Shown: in pieces, positions 1 through 6,893 of the stretch
Layout of the letters: each line of letters opens with the position of its first letter
How positions within the stretch are numbered: the stretch's first letter is position 1
Assembly: GCA_965363755.1 (NCBI GenBank)
Contig: CBDTVL010000169.1
Coordinates: 1-8,651, forward strand
Origin: JL08 sp965363755
GTDB lineage: Bacteria > Pseudomonadota > Alphaproteobacteria > Rhodobacterales > Rhodobacteraceae
Reading direction: 5' to 3'
Length of the DNA: 8,651 nucleotides
Program-made: the position numbers and the translations under genes
Notes under the pieces: model-generated
Database searches by the model: none
What the model was told of the DNA's origin: nothing
What the model saw: the letters and a program-made list of their open reading frames with translations, nothing else

Positions 1-18
1 CACTGCCAGAATTAGGCC

Positions 19-1026
19 TTATGGACCAAAAATTGAGGCGGTCGTCTGGCCAATGGTGAGGTCGGTTGCGTGCTCAACTGAACTGACCTGCGCAACGTTC
101 GCCTGATCGATTTGTCCAATTTGCGACAATAGATGCTGTACGCTCGTCGCCGCCAAAAGTTCCACGGGCGGCACAATTCTGGTCATGCCACCGCACCACC
201 ACTTATGCCAGTTTTCGATACCAAAACCGACGAAGGACAAATCATGCGGTACGGATAGAGCCCGGTTTGCGATCACTTCCACAGCGCCTTCGGTCAACAT
301 AGTACCCGCGACGACAATCGCGGTGACGTCTGATGGTAGATCCGTAACGGCCTTACGTCCGTGTTCCGCCGTTGGCTCTCCAGCGCGAATAAGGGTGGCG
401 TCAACAGGCAAGCCGCGCTTCGCGAGCGCCGATCGATATCCGCGCTGTCGTGCGCCGCCTGTGGAGAACTTGTCTTCGCTGCAAACCAGCAAGATTTTCT
501 GATGTCCAAGGTCGAGGAGATGGGAGGTGGCTTCCTCAATTCCGCTTTCGTCATTGAATCCGAACCAGTCCGACGATAACCGATCTGACTTGCGGACCAG
601 CTGTACGAAAGGTTGCCGTCTTATCAACGCCAGCAACCCAGGATCAGAATACGGCCCAGGAACAAGGGCCACTGCAGCAGCTCGAGCGGCCACCATAGCG
701 CGCATCTGCCGCAACTCCCGGTCAGGGTCGTCGTCAGTTATTGCCAGTAAGAAGTGCAACCCACGCGCATCGCAGGCCGCGGCCATAGCGCGGGCCATTT
801 CGGAATAGAAACGGTTGACGATATCCGGAACGATTAGGCCGACCATATTGCTTGACTGCCGTCGCATCGACTGCGCCGCGCTGCTGGCGACATATCCCAA
901 CCGCGCCGCCGCCTCGCGCACTTTCGCACGTGTCTCGGGTCGGGCGGGACCGTCGTCACCCAAGGCACGTGCCACCGTGGCCGGCGAAAGCCCGGTTTCT
1001 TGCGCGATATCCTTGATGGTCACCAC
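19..1026 (-). CDS. LacI-family transcriptional regulator
   Basis: A 335-residue LacI/GalR-type regulator of normal family length, probably the local repressor of the divergent transport and catabolic operon. The N-terminal helix-turn-helix covers about residues 3-22 (TIKDIAQETGLSPATVARAL, recognition helix around 14-22). The hinge region follows near residues 48-58. A periplasmic-binding-protein-like effector domain begins at VGLIVPDIVNRFYSEMARAM (about 62-81) and runs to the C terminus. The start is GTG at 1026; a second GTG directly follows, so the true start could be 1023. A ribosome-binding-like AAAGGCGG lies on the minus strand at 1036-1043, nine bases upstream. The hinge reads AAQSMRRQ rather than the common NxxARxLR-type helix. 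The effector cannot be read from the sequence; by position it should be the transported acid or a phosphorylated intermediate. The family call is very secure, the target is inferred from the divergent layout and the palindrome at 1142-1159. Confidence 0.95.
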   Translation of the reverse strand: MVTIKDIAQETGLSPATVARALGDDGPARPETRAKVREAAARLGYVASSAAQSMRRQSSNMVGLIVPDIVNRFYSEMARAMAAACDARGLHFLLAITDDDPDRELRQMRAMVAARAAAVALVPGPYSDPGLLALIRRQPFVQLVRKSDRLSSDWFGFNDESGIEEATSHLLDLGHQKILLVCSEDKFSTGGARQRGYRSALAKRGLPVDATLIRAGEPTAEHGRKAVTDLPSDVTAIVVAGTMLTEGAVEVIANRALSVPHDLSFVGFGIENWHKWWCGGMTRIVPPVELLAATSVQHLLSQIGQIDQANVAQVSSVEHATDLTIGQTTASIFGP

Positions 1027-1035
1027 GGCCGTGAT

Positions 1036-1043
1036 CCGCCTTT
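1036..1043 (-). promoter_or_regulatory. Ribosome-binding site of the LacI-family gene
   Basis: Read on the minus strand, this is AAAGGCGG, ending nine bases before the GTG at 1026. It is a moderate match to the anti-Shine-Dalgarno complement and supports a start at 1026, though the adjacent GTG at 1023 would also be served. Confidence 0.5.
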
Positions 1044-1080
1044 ACGTTATAGACTGCCCGGTCTTTGTCGTGACGCCGAG

Positions 1081-1117
1081 GCCCCGACAATCATGCGTTT
1101 CAGCACGCTTTCGGGGC
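1081..1117. repeat. Inverted repeat in the divergent region
   Basis: Perfect 7-bp arms GCCCCGA (1081-1087) and TCGGGGC (1111-1117) enclose 23 bases. Within these a smaller stem GCGT (1095-1098) and ACGC (1105-1108) encloses six bases. There is no T-run after either side, so it is not a standard intrinsic terminator. It could be a leader hairpin, a second protein-binding site or chance in GC-rich DNA. Confidence 0.4.
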
Positions 1118-1137
1118 GATGTCTAGCAAGAAGCATC

Positions 1138-1143
1138 TTTACA
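1138..1143 (+). promoter_or_regulatory. Possible -35 element of the operon promoter
   Basis: TTTACA matches five of six bases of the housekeeping -35 consensus and abuts and overlaps the left edge of the 18-bp palindrome. With a 17-base spacer the -10 position would be CTTCAT (1161-1166), a poor match, so the promoter assignment is tentative. If correct, the palindrome fills the spacer between -35 and -10, the classic place for a repressor to block RNA polymerase. Confidence 0.35.
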
Positions 1144-1159
1144 TGAGAACGTTCTCATG
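1142..1159. promoter_or_regulatory. Probable LacI-family operator
   Basis: CATGAGAACGTTCTCATG is a perfect 18-bp palindrome centred on a CG step between 1150 and 1151. LacI/GalR-family regulators typically bind even-length palindromes with a central CG, into which the hinge helices insert. The site lies 57 bases before the binding-protein start codon and about 115 bases upstream of the regulator gene, in the shared divergent region. That it is bound by the adjacent regulator is inference from family knowledge and location. Confidence 0.8.
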
Positions 1160-1202
1160 GCTTCATGTTAAACACAAGGGTCTGCTCTGCGACCACATTT
1201 CT

Positions 1203-1210
1203 GGGAGGAA
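1203..1210 (+). promoter_or_regulatory. Ribosome-binding site of dctP
   Basis: GGGAGGAA lies six bases before the ATG at 1217. It is the strongest Shine-Dalgarno sequence in the window, consistent with the usual need for an excess of binding protein over permease, and it fixes the start of the gene. Confidence 0.75.
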
Positions 1211-1216
1211 ATTGGA

Positions 1217-2260
1217 ATGAAATCTTCGAAAAACAACCGACCGCTTTCGAGCCTGTCACGCCGTCGGGTATTACAGGGAACCGCAGGTGCTGCCGTCGTC
1301 CTGATGACGCCAGCGGTGCTGCGCCCGGCGCGCGCGCAAGGCGTTACCTGCCGGATCGCAACTTCCGAGGCCATCGGATCACCGATCAGCGAAACCTTCG
1401 AGGCCTGGGCCGCAACCCTGCGCGAGCAAAGCGATGGTGCGATTGATGCGCAGCATTTCCCCGCCAGCCAGCTTGGCAGTTATTCCGATCTGATCGAGGG
1501 TAACCGCCTCGGCACCATTGAGATCACAACGGGCGGTCCCGATACAGAGGAATCCATTGCTCCCGAGATCGCTGCCACAGGCGGTGCGCCCGGCTTCATA
1601 TATCGTGATGAGGCGCATGTTGATGCCGTGCTGCAAGGACCGATCGGCACGCAGGTCTCGCAGATCGCGCGCGAAAAAACCGGGGTGGAATTCGTGGCCT
1701 TTGGTGAAGTTGGGTTCCGTCACTTGCTGACCAAAGAGCCGGTAACAAATCTTGAAGAGCTTGCTGGGACCAAAATCCGAGTGCCGGAACTTCGCGTTTG
1801 GATTGATTTCTGGCAATTGCTTGGTGCCAACCCCACACCGCTGCCCTATGCCGAGCAGTATAATGCGCTCTCCACTGGCGTAATCGAAGGGCTTGAGGCC
1901 GATTTTTTCTCGATAAACGGGTTCAATTGGTATGAACAGGCGCCGCATCTGACGCTGACAAACCATTGGTTTCTACCCAAAGCCGTTCGCGTGAATGCGG
2001 GATGGCTAGACGGGCTCGATCCGGGCCTGCAGGATATGGTGCGCAGCACGGCGCTTGAGGCCTTTGCCGGGCAACGCGAGGCAAACCGCACGGGCATGGC
2101 TGCGGCGCTGGACGGTCTGGTGGCTGCGGGTGTGACAGTGCATGAGCTGTCGGACGAAGAGAAAGTCCTTTGGGTCGAAACCGCGTCACCTTTGTTCGAG
2201 CAGTTCGGCAGTGTGAGCGAAGAAACCGCCGCCATGATCGCCGCGATCCGCGCGCTCTAA
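1217..2260 (+). CDS. dctP: TRAP transporter solute-binding protein (DctP family)
   Basis: A 347-residue periplasmic binding protein that captures the substrate for the TRAP permease encoded next. Residues 14-20 (SRRRVLQ) form a twin-arginine motif, followed by a hydrophobic stretch and an ARA-Q cleavage site near residues 40/41, so Tat export is likely. The mature part has typical DctP features: GFRHLLTKEPV around 166-176 with Arg168, and the signature LAGTKIRVPE around 182-191 with Arg188, the arginines that usually clamp a substrate carboxylate. An EQYNALSTGVIEGLE segment (213-227) is also typical. Length is normal. The conserved arginines suggest an organic acid or sugar acid ligand, but the exact ligand cannot be read. 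The gene is first in the operon, behind the palindromic operator and the best ribosome-binding site; the permease gene begins 25 bases downstream. Confidence 0.95.
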   Translation: MKSSKNNRPLSSLSRRRVLQGTAGAAVVLMTPAVLRPARAQGVTCRIATSEAIGSPISETFEAWAATLREQSDGAIDAQHFPASQLGSYSDLIEGNRLGTIEITTGGPDTEESIAPEIAATGGAPGFIYRDEAHVDAVLQGPIGTQVSQIAREKTGVEFVAFGEVGFRHLLTKEPVTNLEELAGTKIRVPELRVWIDFWQLLGANPTPLPYAEQYNALSTGVIEGLEADFFSINGFNWYEQAPHLTLTNHWFLPKAVRVNAGWLDGLDPGLQDMVRSTALEAFAGQREANRTGMAAALDGLVAAGVTVHELSDEEKVLWVETASPLFEQFGSVSEETAAMIAAIRAL

Positions 2261-2285
2261 TGGGGTCTGGACCACGGGGAGCTCG

Positions 2286-4166
2286 ATGAGCGCCCAAGAC
2301 CAACCGGACGGGGGCGCGGAACTTTCGCGCTCCCGCCCCGTTTTGCAGCAAGTGGCATTCTATATCGACCGTTCAGTCGAAACGGTGGTCGTACTGACCC
2401 TGCTGAGCTGCTGCCTGCTGGCCGTGGTGCAGGTGTTCTTTCGATACGTGCTGAACAACTCTCTGCCCTGGCCCGAGGAGGTCGCACGGTTGGGGTTTGT
2501 ATGGGTCGTGTTTCTGGGTATGGCGCTGGCCATCCACCGAGATGCTCATTTGAGGATCGACCTGATCGACAAGCTGAGCGCGCCTCTCGGGGCCGCGTTC
2601 CCGGTCGCATTGCGCGTGGTCTTCGTGGCCGCATCCTGTGCCGCGCTCGTGCATCACGGGCTGGAGCTTGCGTCGCGGTCTATGGGCTCCACGCCGGCCC
2701 TGACGATACCGATCAAGTATCTTTATGGCGCAGTACCAGCCGGGGCGCTCCTGGGACTTGTGTTCCTGATCCTCGCGCCGCCGAAACCCTTGCCCGGTTG
2801 GGCAGGCATGCCGCTTTGTGCCTTGGGATACGTCTTATACTACGGATTCGTCGGCCCGCTTGTGCCATTCATCGCAGAAATCAATACCGCCACTGTTCTG
2901 ATCGCCGTCGCTCTGGTTCTGGTCATGCTGGGGGTGCCGATCGGATTTGCGATGGTGTTTTCCGTGCTCGCGGCCTTTGCCGGGCAACCACCGCTTTTGT
3001 TGGTCACGATCAGTCAGAACATGGCCTCCACCGTGGACAGTTTCACACTGATGGCGATCCCGTTTTTCATCACCGCCGCCGCCGTGATGAATGCGGGCGG
3101 CATCACTGAACGGCTGATCGGGCTGGCCGCGCATTTTGTTGGGCATCTGCGCGCTGGAATGGGTCAGGTGAATATCCTCACAAGCGTCATGCTTGGCGGT
3201 GTGTCTGGATCGTCTATGGCCGATGCCGGATCAACCGCCAAGATCATGGTGCCCGAGATGGAGAAAGGCGGCTATCCCCGCGCCTTTTCCTGCGCCTTGA
3301 CCTCGGCCTCCTCGGTGATCGCCAATCTGATCCCACCAAGCCTGGGTCTGATCATTTATGGTGCATTGGCCTCAGTCTCGGTCGGCGCCCTGTTCGTGGC
3401 CACCATCATACCGGGGCTGTTAGTGGCCGCGGCGCTCAGTCTGGTGCTCTACCTCGTATCGCTGCGCGCGAATTACGGCGCAATGGCGCCGCGCAGCTCC
3501 GCCGCCACGCGTTGGCGCGCCTTTCTTCAGGCACTGCCCGCCCTCGCGCTGCCGGTGCTCATTGTAGGCGGCGTGCGTTTCGGCGTTTTCACTGCGACTG
3601 AGGCGGGTGCGATGGCCTTTATATACGCCATTTTCTGCGGACTCGTCTTTTACCGCATGCTGACGATGGGCCGCTTCATCACGGCGCTGCGCGAGGCGGC
3701 GCAGGACACCATTGTTGTGATGTTTGTCGTTGCCTCTGCTAGCCCCTTTGCCTGGGTCTTGGCCAGCCAACAGGTGCCGCAAACCGTGGGCGCAGCGCTC
3801 GCGGGCATGGCAAACTCGCCGGAGATGCTGATGCTGTTGATCATCCTGCTGCTCCTCTTCATCGGTCTGTTCATGGAGATGATCGCTGCAATGGTCATCA
3901 TGGTGCCGATTTTCGTGCCGGTGACCATGTCGGCGGGCATCGACCCGGTGCATTTCGGGATTGTAGTGGTGATCAGCCTTGTGATCGGGGCGTTGACCCC
4001 GCCGCTGGGCATGTTGATCTTCACCACTGCCCGGGTGGGTCAGATCAGCCCGACCCATGTGTTCCGGGCCGTCTTGCCGTTTCTGGCTGCCCTAATCGCG
4101 ATCCTGTTTCTGGTGGCCTTCGTGCCGGTTATTTCAACTGGTCTGGTTGGGATGATCGGCCCATGA
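2286..4166 (+). CDS. dctQM: TRAP transporter fused small and large permease (DctQM)
   Basis: A 626-residue inner-membrane protein that drives ion-coupled uptake of the ligand delivered by the binding protein. Residues about 20-165 are the DctQ domain, with the motif LPWPEEVARLGFVWVVFLG (60-78) and the following AIHRDAHLRID (82-92). Residues about 198-626 are the DctM domain, with GVPIGFAMVFSVLAAF (216-231), the GGVSGSSMADAGSTAKIMVPEM stretch (304-325), NLIPPS (347-352) and a late ALTPPLGMLIF motif. These are hallmarks of the ion transporter superfamily transport domain. The two domains are separate proteins in many TRAP systems; here an extra hydrophobic stretch around 172-195 links them. Start is ATG at 2286 behind GGGGAGC (2276-2282). 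The stop overlaps the next start in an ATGA at 4163-4166. Confidence 0.96.
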   Translation: MSAQDQPDGGAELSRSRPVLQQVAFYIDRSVETVVVLTLLSCCLLAVVQVFFRYVLNNSLPWPEEVARLGFVWVVFLGMALAIHRDAHLRIDLIDKLSAPLGAAFPVALRVVFVAASCAALVHHGLELASRSMGSTPALTIPIKYLYGAVPAGALLGLVFLILAPPKPLPGWAGMPLCALGYVLYYGFVGPLVPFIAEINTATVLIAVALVLVMLGVPIGFAMVFSVLAAFAGQPPLLLVTISQNMASTVDSFTLMAIPFFITAAAVMNAGGITERLIGLAAHFVGHLRAGMGQVNILTSVMLGGVSGSSMADAGSTAKIMVPEMEKGGYPRAFSCALTSASSVIANLIPPSLGLIIYGALASVSVGALFVATIIPGLLVAAALSLVLYLVSLRANYGAMAPRSSAATRWRAFLQALPALALPVLIVGGVRFGVFTATEAGAMAFIYAIFCGLVFYRMLTMGRFITALREAAQDTIVVMFVVASASPFAWVLASQQVPQTVGAALAGMANSPEMLMLLIILLLLFIGLFMEMIAAMVIMVPIFVPVTMSAGIDPVHFGIVVVISLVIGALTPPLGMLIFTTARVGQISPTHVFRAVLPFLAALIAILFLVAFVPVISTGLVGMIGP

Positions 4167-5104
4167 GGGCGCGGTTCGCCCTCACGCCTGTCGATATCCC
4201 GCTGCCGCGCGGAGCCTTCGCCGGCGGCGGGCGAGATATCCTGCGGCACGGCAACACCCCGCTTTGTGCCTTTACCCGTGGAAAATTCCGGCCTTGCCTG
4301 CACCCGGTTTGGACGCCGGCGGGCCATGTGGTGACGGCAGAACAGCCCGCCGATCACCCGCATCATCGCGGAATCTGGTGTGCGTCCGATCATGTGGGCC
4401 TGCTGATGCAAGGCCCCGATGGGATCGAGAGATATGACTACGGTTTCTATGTCGATGAAGTGTTTCAAGGCCGCGCGCCGGGTCATATTCGGCAGAGCGA
4501 CATCAACCTTGTGGCGGAATCGGATGACTGCGCCCTGGTTGCGCAATCGCTTGAATGGATTGGCCCGACGGAATGGGGCGCATCAGGCGGGCGGCATGTG
4601 CTGGCTGAACAGCGCTGGACCGCGGTGAGCCTTACCAAGACCGCGCTGATCCTCGACATCACGTCCGAAGTCAGTCCGGCCAGCGATATCCCCGTCGCCC
4701 TTGGCCCGACCCGTCATGCCTGGTTCAACGCACGGCTTGCCGATGGCATCGCGCTGTCTCCGACAGCCGTGCCAAGAGATGACCAAGGTTGGCGCGGCGC
4801 GGCCATGATCCCCGCGCGTGGTACAGCCTGGGTCGACTATTCAGGGCCTGTCGGCGGCGGCGAGGCGGGGATCACTGTCATGCCCATCGATCCTGAGGAC
4901 AGCGCCTGGTTCGTTGCCGATTGGGGCGTAATCACAGTCGGACATATCCGCGACCAGGCGCAAACGCTTCAGCCGGGCGAGCGGGCCCGGTTCTCCTGCC
5001 GCATCGTCGCCCATGATGGGGCGATGCCCGACCCGAATACCTTGGCCAAAGTCGCCTTTGTCACGCCCGAAGACAATGCCCTTACAGAAAACGGAGATCA
5101 CTGA
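4163..5104 (+). CDS. DUF6807/PmoA-family protein
   Basis: A 313-residue protein resembling the family annotated as 'PmoA family protein' or DUF6807. The name comes from a loose association with methane oxygenase and should not be read as particulate methane monooxygenase: there are no membrane segments or signal peptide. The clearest motif is HPVWTPAGHVVT followed by DHPHHRGIW (64-72), rich in histidines (His65, His67, His68) that could bind a metal or sugar. A second conserved-looking patch is GPTRHAWFNARLADGIALS around 181-199. Members are often found among carbohydrate-use genes, and the mostly beta composition suggests a sugar-binding or mutarotase-like fold, which is inference. The start overlaps the permease stop by four bases and the stop overlaps the next start by one (TGATG), so it is translated with its neighbours. 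Biochemical role unknown; a lactonase, epimerase or mutarotase step on a sugar acid is conceivable. Confidence 0.75.
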   Translation: MRARFALTPVDIPLPRGAFAGGGRDILRHGNTPLCAFTRGKFRPCLHPVWTPAGHVVTAEQPADHPHHRGIWCASDHVGLLMQGPDGIERYDYGFYVDEVFQGRAPGHIRQSDINLVAESDDCALVAQSLEWIGPTEWGASGGRHVLAEQRWTAVSLTKTALILDITSEVSPASDIPVALGPTRHAWFNARLADGIALSPTAVPRDDQGWRGAAMIPARGTAWVDYSGPVGGGEAGITVMPIDPEDSAWFVADWGVITVGHIRDQAQTLQPGERARFSCRIVAHDGAMPDPNTLAKVAFVTPEDNALTENGDH

Positions 5105-5892
5105 TGAGCAGAATTGCCCGGTACGAAATCAACGGGGCGATCCACTACGGCTTGCTGGAGGACGACCACCTCAAACGCCTGGCAGGCTCACCCTTCGACA
5201 GCCTGGACCCAACCGCAGACACCGACGCTCTGGCCGATGCACGCCTCCTCTCTCCGCTGGCCGCACCTCGCATTTTTGGCGTGGGCGCCAACTACATTGC
5301 CCATATCGCCGAGATGAACATGGCGACACCAACCCGCCCGATGCTGTTCATGAAGCCCACCAGCGCAGTGGCTGGGCCCGGCGATCCGGTAATCCTGCCC
5401 CATGAGGCGAACGTCACTCACTACGAGGCCGAATTGGCGGTGGTAATTGGGAAAACTGCGCGTCGTGTGTCAGCGGAGGACGCGTCGGATGTGATCCTTG
5501 GGTACACCTGCGCTAATGACATCAGTGAGCGTGTGATCCAGAAGGAAGAGATGGATCAGGGCTGCCTGCTGATCGGCAAGGGTTTCGACACGTTCTGCCC
5601 GCTCGGGCCCGTGATCGCCACCGGACTGGACCCTTCGGATCTGCGGCTGGAAGCGCGGCTGAACGGTGAGAAACGGCAATCGAGCAGCACCTCGGATCTG
5701 CTTTTTTCGGTGCCCGAGCTGGTCAGCTATCTAAGCCAGGCCATTACCCTGCAGCCGGGCGATATCATCATCACGGGCACCCCCTCTGGCGTAGGGGAAA
5801 TCGCGCCGGGGGACGTCATGGAGATCGAGCTTGAGGGCGTCGGCGTTCTGAGCAACCCGGTTGTCGTCGAAGCGGGGCCGACATTCGGATGA
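5104..5892 (+). CDS. Fumarylacetoacetate hydrolase-family enzyme
   Basis: A 262-residue FAH-superfamily enzyme. The family acts on 2-keto or 2,4-diketo acids in a Mg- or Mn-dependent way, as hydrolases, decarboxylases or hydratases. Visible signatures: GANYIAHIAE (61-70) with the His67/Glu70 pair matching the FAH catalytic dyad; HYEAELAVVIG (106-116) with metal ligands Glu108 and Glu110; GYTCANDISER (133-143) with Asp139 as third metal ligand; the lysine loop GKGFDTFCPLGP (158-169); and GTPSGVG (225-231). All expected catalytic positions are present, so it should be active. Length is close to the small bacterial members that act on 2,4-diketo-3-deoxy sugar acids or acylpyruvates, but these cannot be separated from other members by eye. 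The start is ATG at 5104 behind GGAG (5093-5096). In this operon a late step splitting a diketo acid to pyruvate plus a smaller acid is plausible inference. Confidence 0.92.
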   Translation: MSRIARYEINGAIHYGLLEDDHLKRLAGSPFDSLDPTADTDALADARLLSPLAAPRIFGVGANYIAHIAEMNMATPTRPMLFMKPTSAVAGPGDPVILPHEANVTHYEAELAVVIGKTARRVSAEDASDVILGYTCANDISERVIQKEEMDQGCLLIGKGFDTFCPLGPVIATGLDPSDLRLEARLNGEKRQSSSTSDLLFSVPELVSYLSQAITLQPGDIIITGTPSGVGEIAPGDVMEIELEGVGVLSNPVVVEAGPTFG

Positions 5893-6893
5893 CCCCGCCC
5901 CCCAAGATCGCAGAGAGCCTATTGGCTGCGGGCCTAGCCGATGATCCCGCCTCGCTGCGGTTTATTCCGCTCACTGGCGGCGTGTCCTCTGATATCTGGC
6001 AGGTCATCGGCGGGCATCGCCCGATGTGCGTCAAGCGCGCCAGAAGCCAGCTCGCCGTCGCCGCGACATGGGAAGTACCAGTCGAACGGAATCATTTTGA
6101 GGCCGAGTTTCTGCGTGTGGTCGGCACCGAGGTGCCCGGCTTCGCACCCGAATTGTTGGCCGAAGACGAGGCGCTTGGCCTGATCGTGCTACCCTTTTTC
6201 GACCCCGCTGAGTGGACTCTTTGGAAGCCGCAGCTGCTGGCCGGCCAAGTAGATATCGCGGTTGCGCGCAACGTGGGAGCCCATCTGGGTCGCTTGGCGC
6301 GCGCCACACGCGGGCGCCGCGATCTCGCGCAACGTTTCGACACGACTCTGCTTTTTCACGAGCTGCGTTTGGACCCGTATTTTCTCGAATGCGCCCGGAG
6401 GCATCCCGACCTGGCGCCCGAGCTCACCGAACTGGCCACATCCACCGCGTCGCGCAGGGAGGCATTGGTCCACGGAGATGTGAGCCCCAAGAACGTTCTC
6501 GTCAATGGCGATTCCGCCTCGGTCATCCTTGATGCAGAATGTGCTTGGTACGGCGATCCAGCCTTCGATCTGGCGTTTGCATTAAACCACCTGTTGTTGA
6601 AATCCGTGCATCGGCCGGACGCCGCCGGCATTCTGAGATCGGCGATTGAGGCACTTCTTGAGGGCCGGGCCAACGCGGACACCCCGGAGAGGGCCGAGGC
6701 AGTTCAGTCCCGCGCCACACACTTGTTACCCGGGCTTCTTTTGGCTCGAATCGACGGTAAATCGCCCGTCGAATACATTACAGATCTAGAAAAGAAGACC
6801 TCTATCCGCGCCGTCGCACGCCAGTTCTTGCATGCCCCCGCGGCGCATCCGTTGGAGATCGCCCGCGCCTTAACTGGAGACACAGCCCCATGA
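5889..6893 (+). CDS. APH/methylthioribose-kinase-like phosphotransferase
   Basis: A 334-residue small-molecule kinase of the aminoglycoside phosphotransferase / choline kinase / methylthioribose kinase superfamily. A nucleotide-loop-like TGGVSSDIW lies at 29-37, the probable ATP-anchoring Lys49 is in MCVKRA, and a helix-C glutamate is near 71-73. The catalytic loop is VHGDVSPKNVLV (194-205), with Asp197 and Asn202. The metal-binding segment is LDAECAWYGDPAFDLAF (214-230), where Asp215 and Glu217 form the D-x-E used by methylthioribose kinase and relatives. No methionine-salvage genes are present, so methylthioribose is an unlikely substrate. The start overlaps the FAH-family stop by four bases and the stop overlaps the enolase-like start by four bases. 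That coupling suggests it makes the phosphorylated substrate for the next enzyme. An antibiotic-resistance role is unlikely from the context. Confidence 0.88.
   Translation: MTPPPKIAESLLAAGLADDPASLRFIPLTGGVSSDIWQVIGGHRPMCVKRARSQLAVAATWEVPVERNHFEAEFLRVVGTEVPGFAPELLAEDEALGLIVLPFFDPAEWTLWKPQLLAGQVDIAVARNVGAHLGRLARATRGRRDLAQRFDTTLLFHELRLDPYFLECARRHPDLAPELTELATSTASRREALVHGDVSPKNVLVNGDSASVILDAECAWYGDPAFDLAFALNHLLLKSVHRPDAAGILRSAIEALLEGRANADTPERAEAVQSRATHLLPGLLLARIDGKSPVEYITDLEKKTSIRAVARQFLHAPAAHPLEIARALTGDTAP

Larger units (their letters stand above)
1027..1216. promoter_or_regulatory. Divergent intergenic control region
   Basis: This 190-base gap separates the regulator from the operon and is the only real non-coding region of the window. 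It holds, left to right, the regulator's ribosome-binding site on the minus strand (1036-1043), an inverted repeat (1081-1117), a TTTACA hexamer (1138-1143), an 18-bp perfect palindrome (1142-1159) and the strong ribosome-binding site of the binding-protein gene (1203-1210). Promoters for both directions should lie here. I could not define a convincing -10 element in either direction. Confidence 0.8.

Noticed and set aside
94..99. AACGTT core within the regulator gene, like the centre of the operator.
   Set aside because: Only six bases are symmetric, with no extended palindrome; expected by chance.
1046..1051. TATAAC on the minus strand as a -10 element for the regulator gene.
   Set aside because: Its transcript would begin at about 1039, within the ribosome-binding sequence at 1036-1043, and there is no good -35 hexamer at the right spacing.
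1165..1446. 93-residue plus-strand frame starting upstream of the binding-protein gene, considered as a leader peptide.
   Set aside because: It overlaps the Tat signal region of the binding protein in another frame, has no good ribosome-binding site, and its residues are low-complexity Arg/Gly/Asp typical of shadow frames.
3420..4058. 212-residue minus-strand frame rich in His, Arg and Gln, antisense to the DctM domain.
   Set aside because: The composition is what the complement of hydrophobic transmembrane codons produces; no domain or start signal.
4163..5104. Reading the 'PmoA' name as particulate methane monooxygenase subunit A.
   Set aside because: The protein lacks transmembrane segments and there are no pmoB or pmoC genes; the label is only a family name.
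6490..6500. AGAACGTTCTC inside the kinase gene, sharing the 10-bp palindromic core AGAACGTTCT with the operator at 1142-1159; considered as a secondary operator.
   Set aside because: It encodes the conserved kinase catalytic loop (Lys-Asn-Val-Leu), lacks the outer symmetric bases, and is over 5 kb from the promoter, so chance is the simpler explanation.
5889..6893. Assignment of the phosphotransferase as an aminoglycoside-resistance enzyme or a true methylthioribose kinase.
   Set aside because: No resistance or mobile genes are nearby and no methionine-salvage partners are visible; the operon is catabolic, so only the superfamily is claimed.
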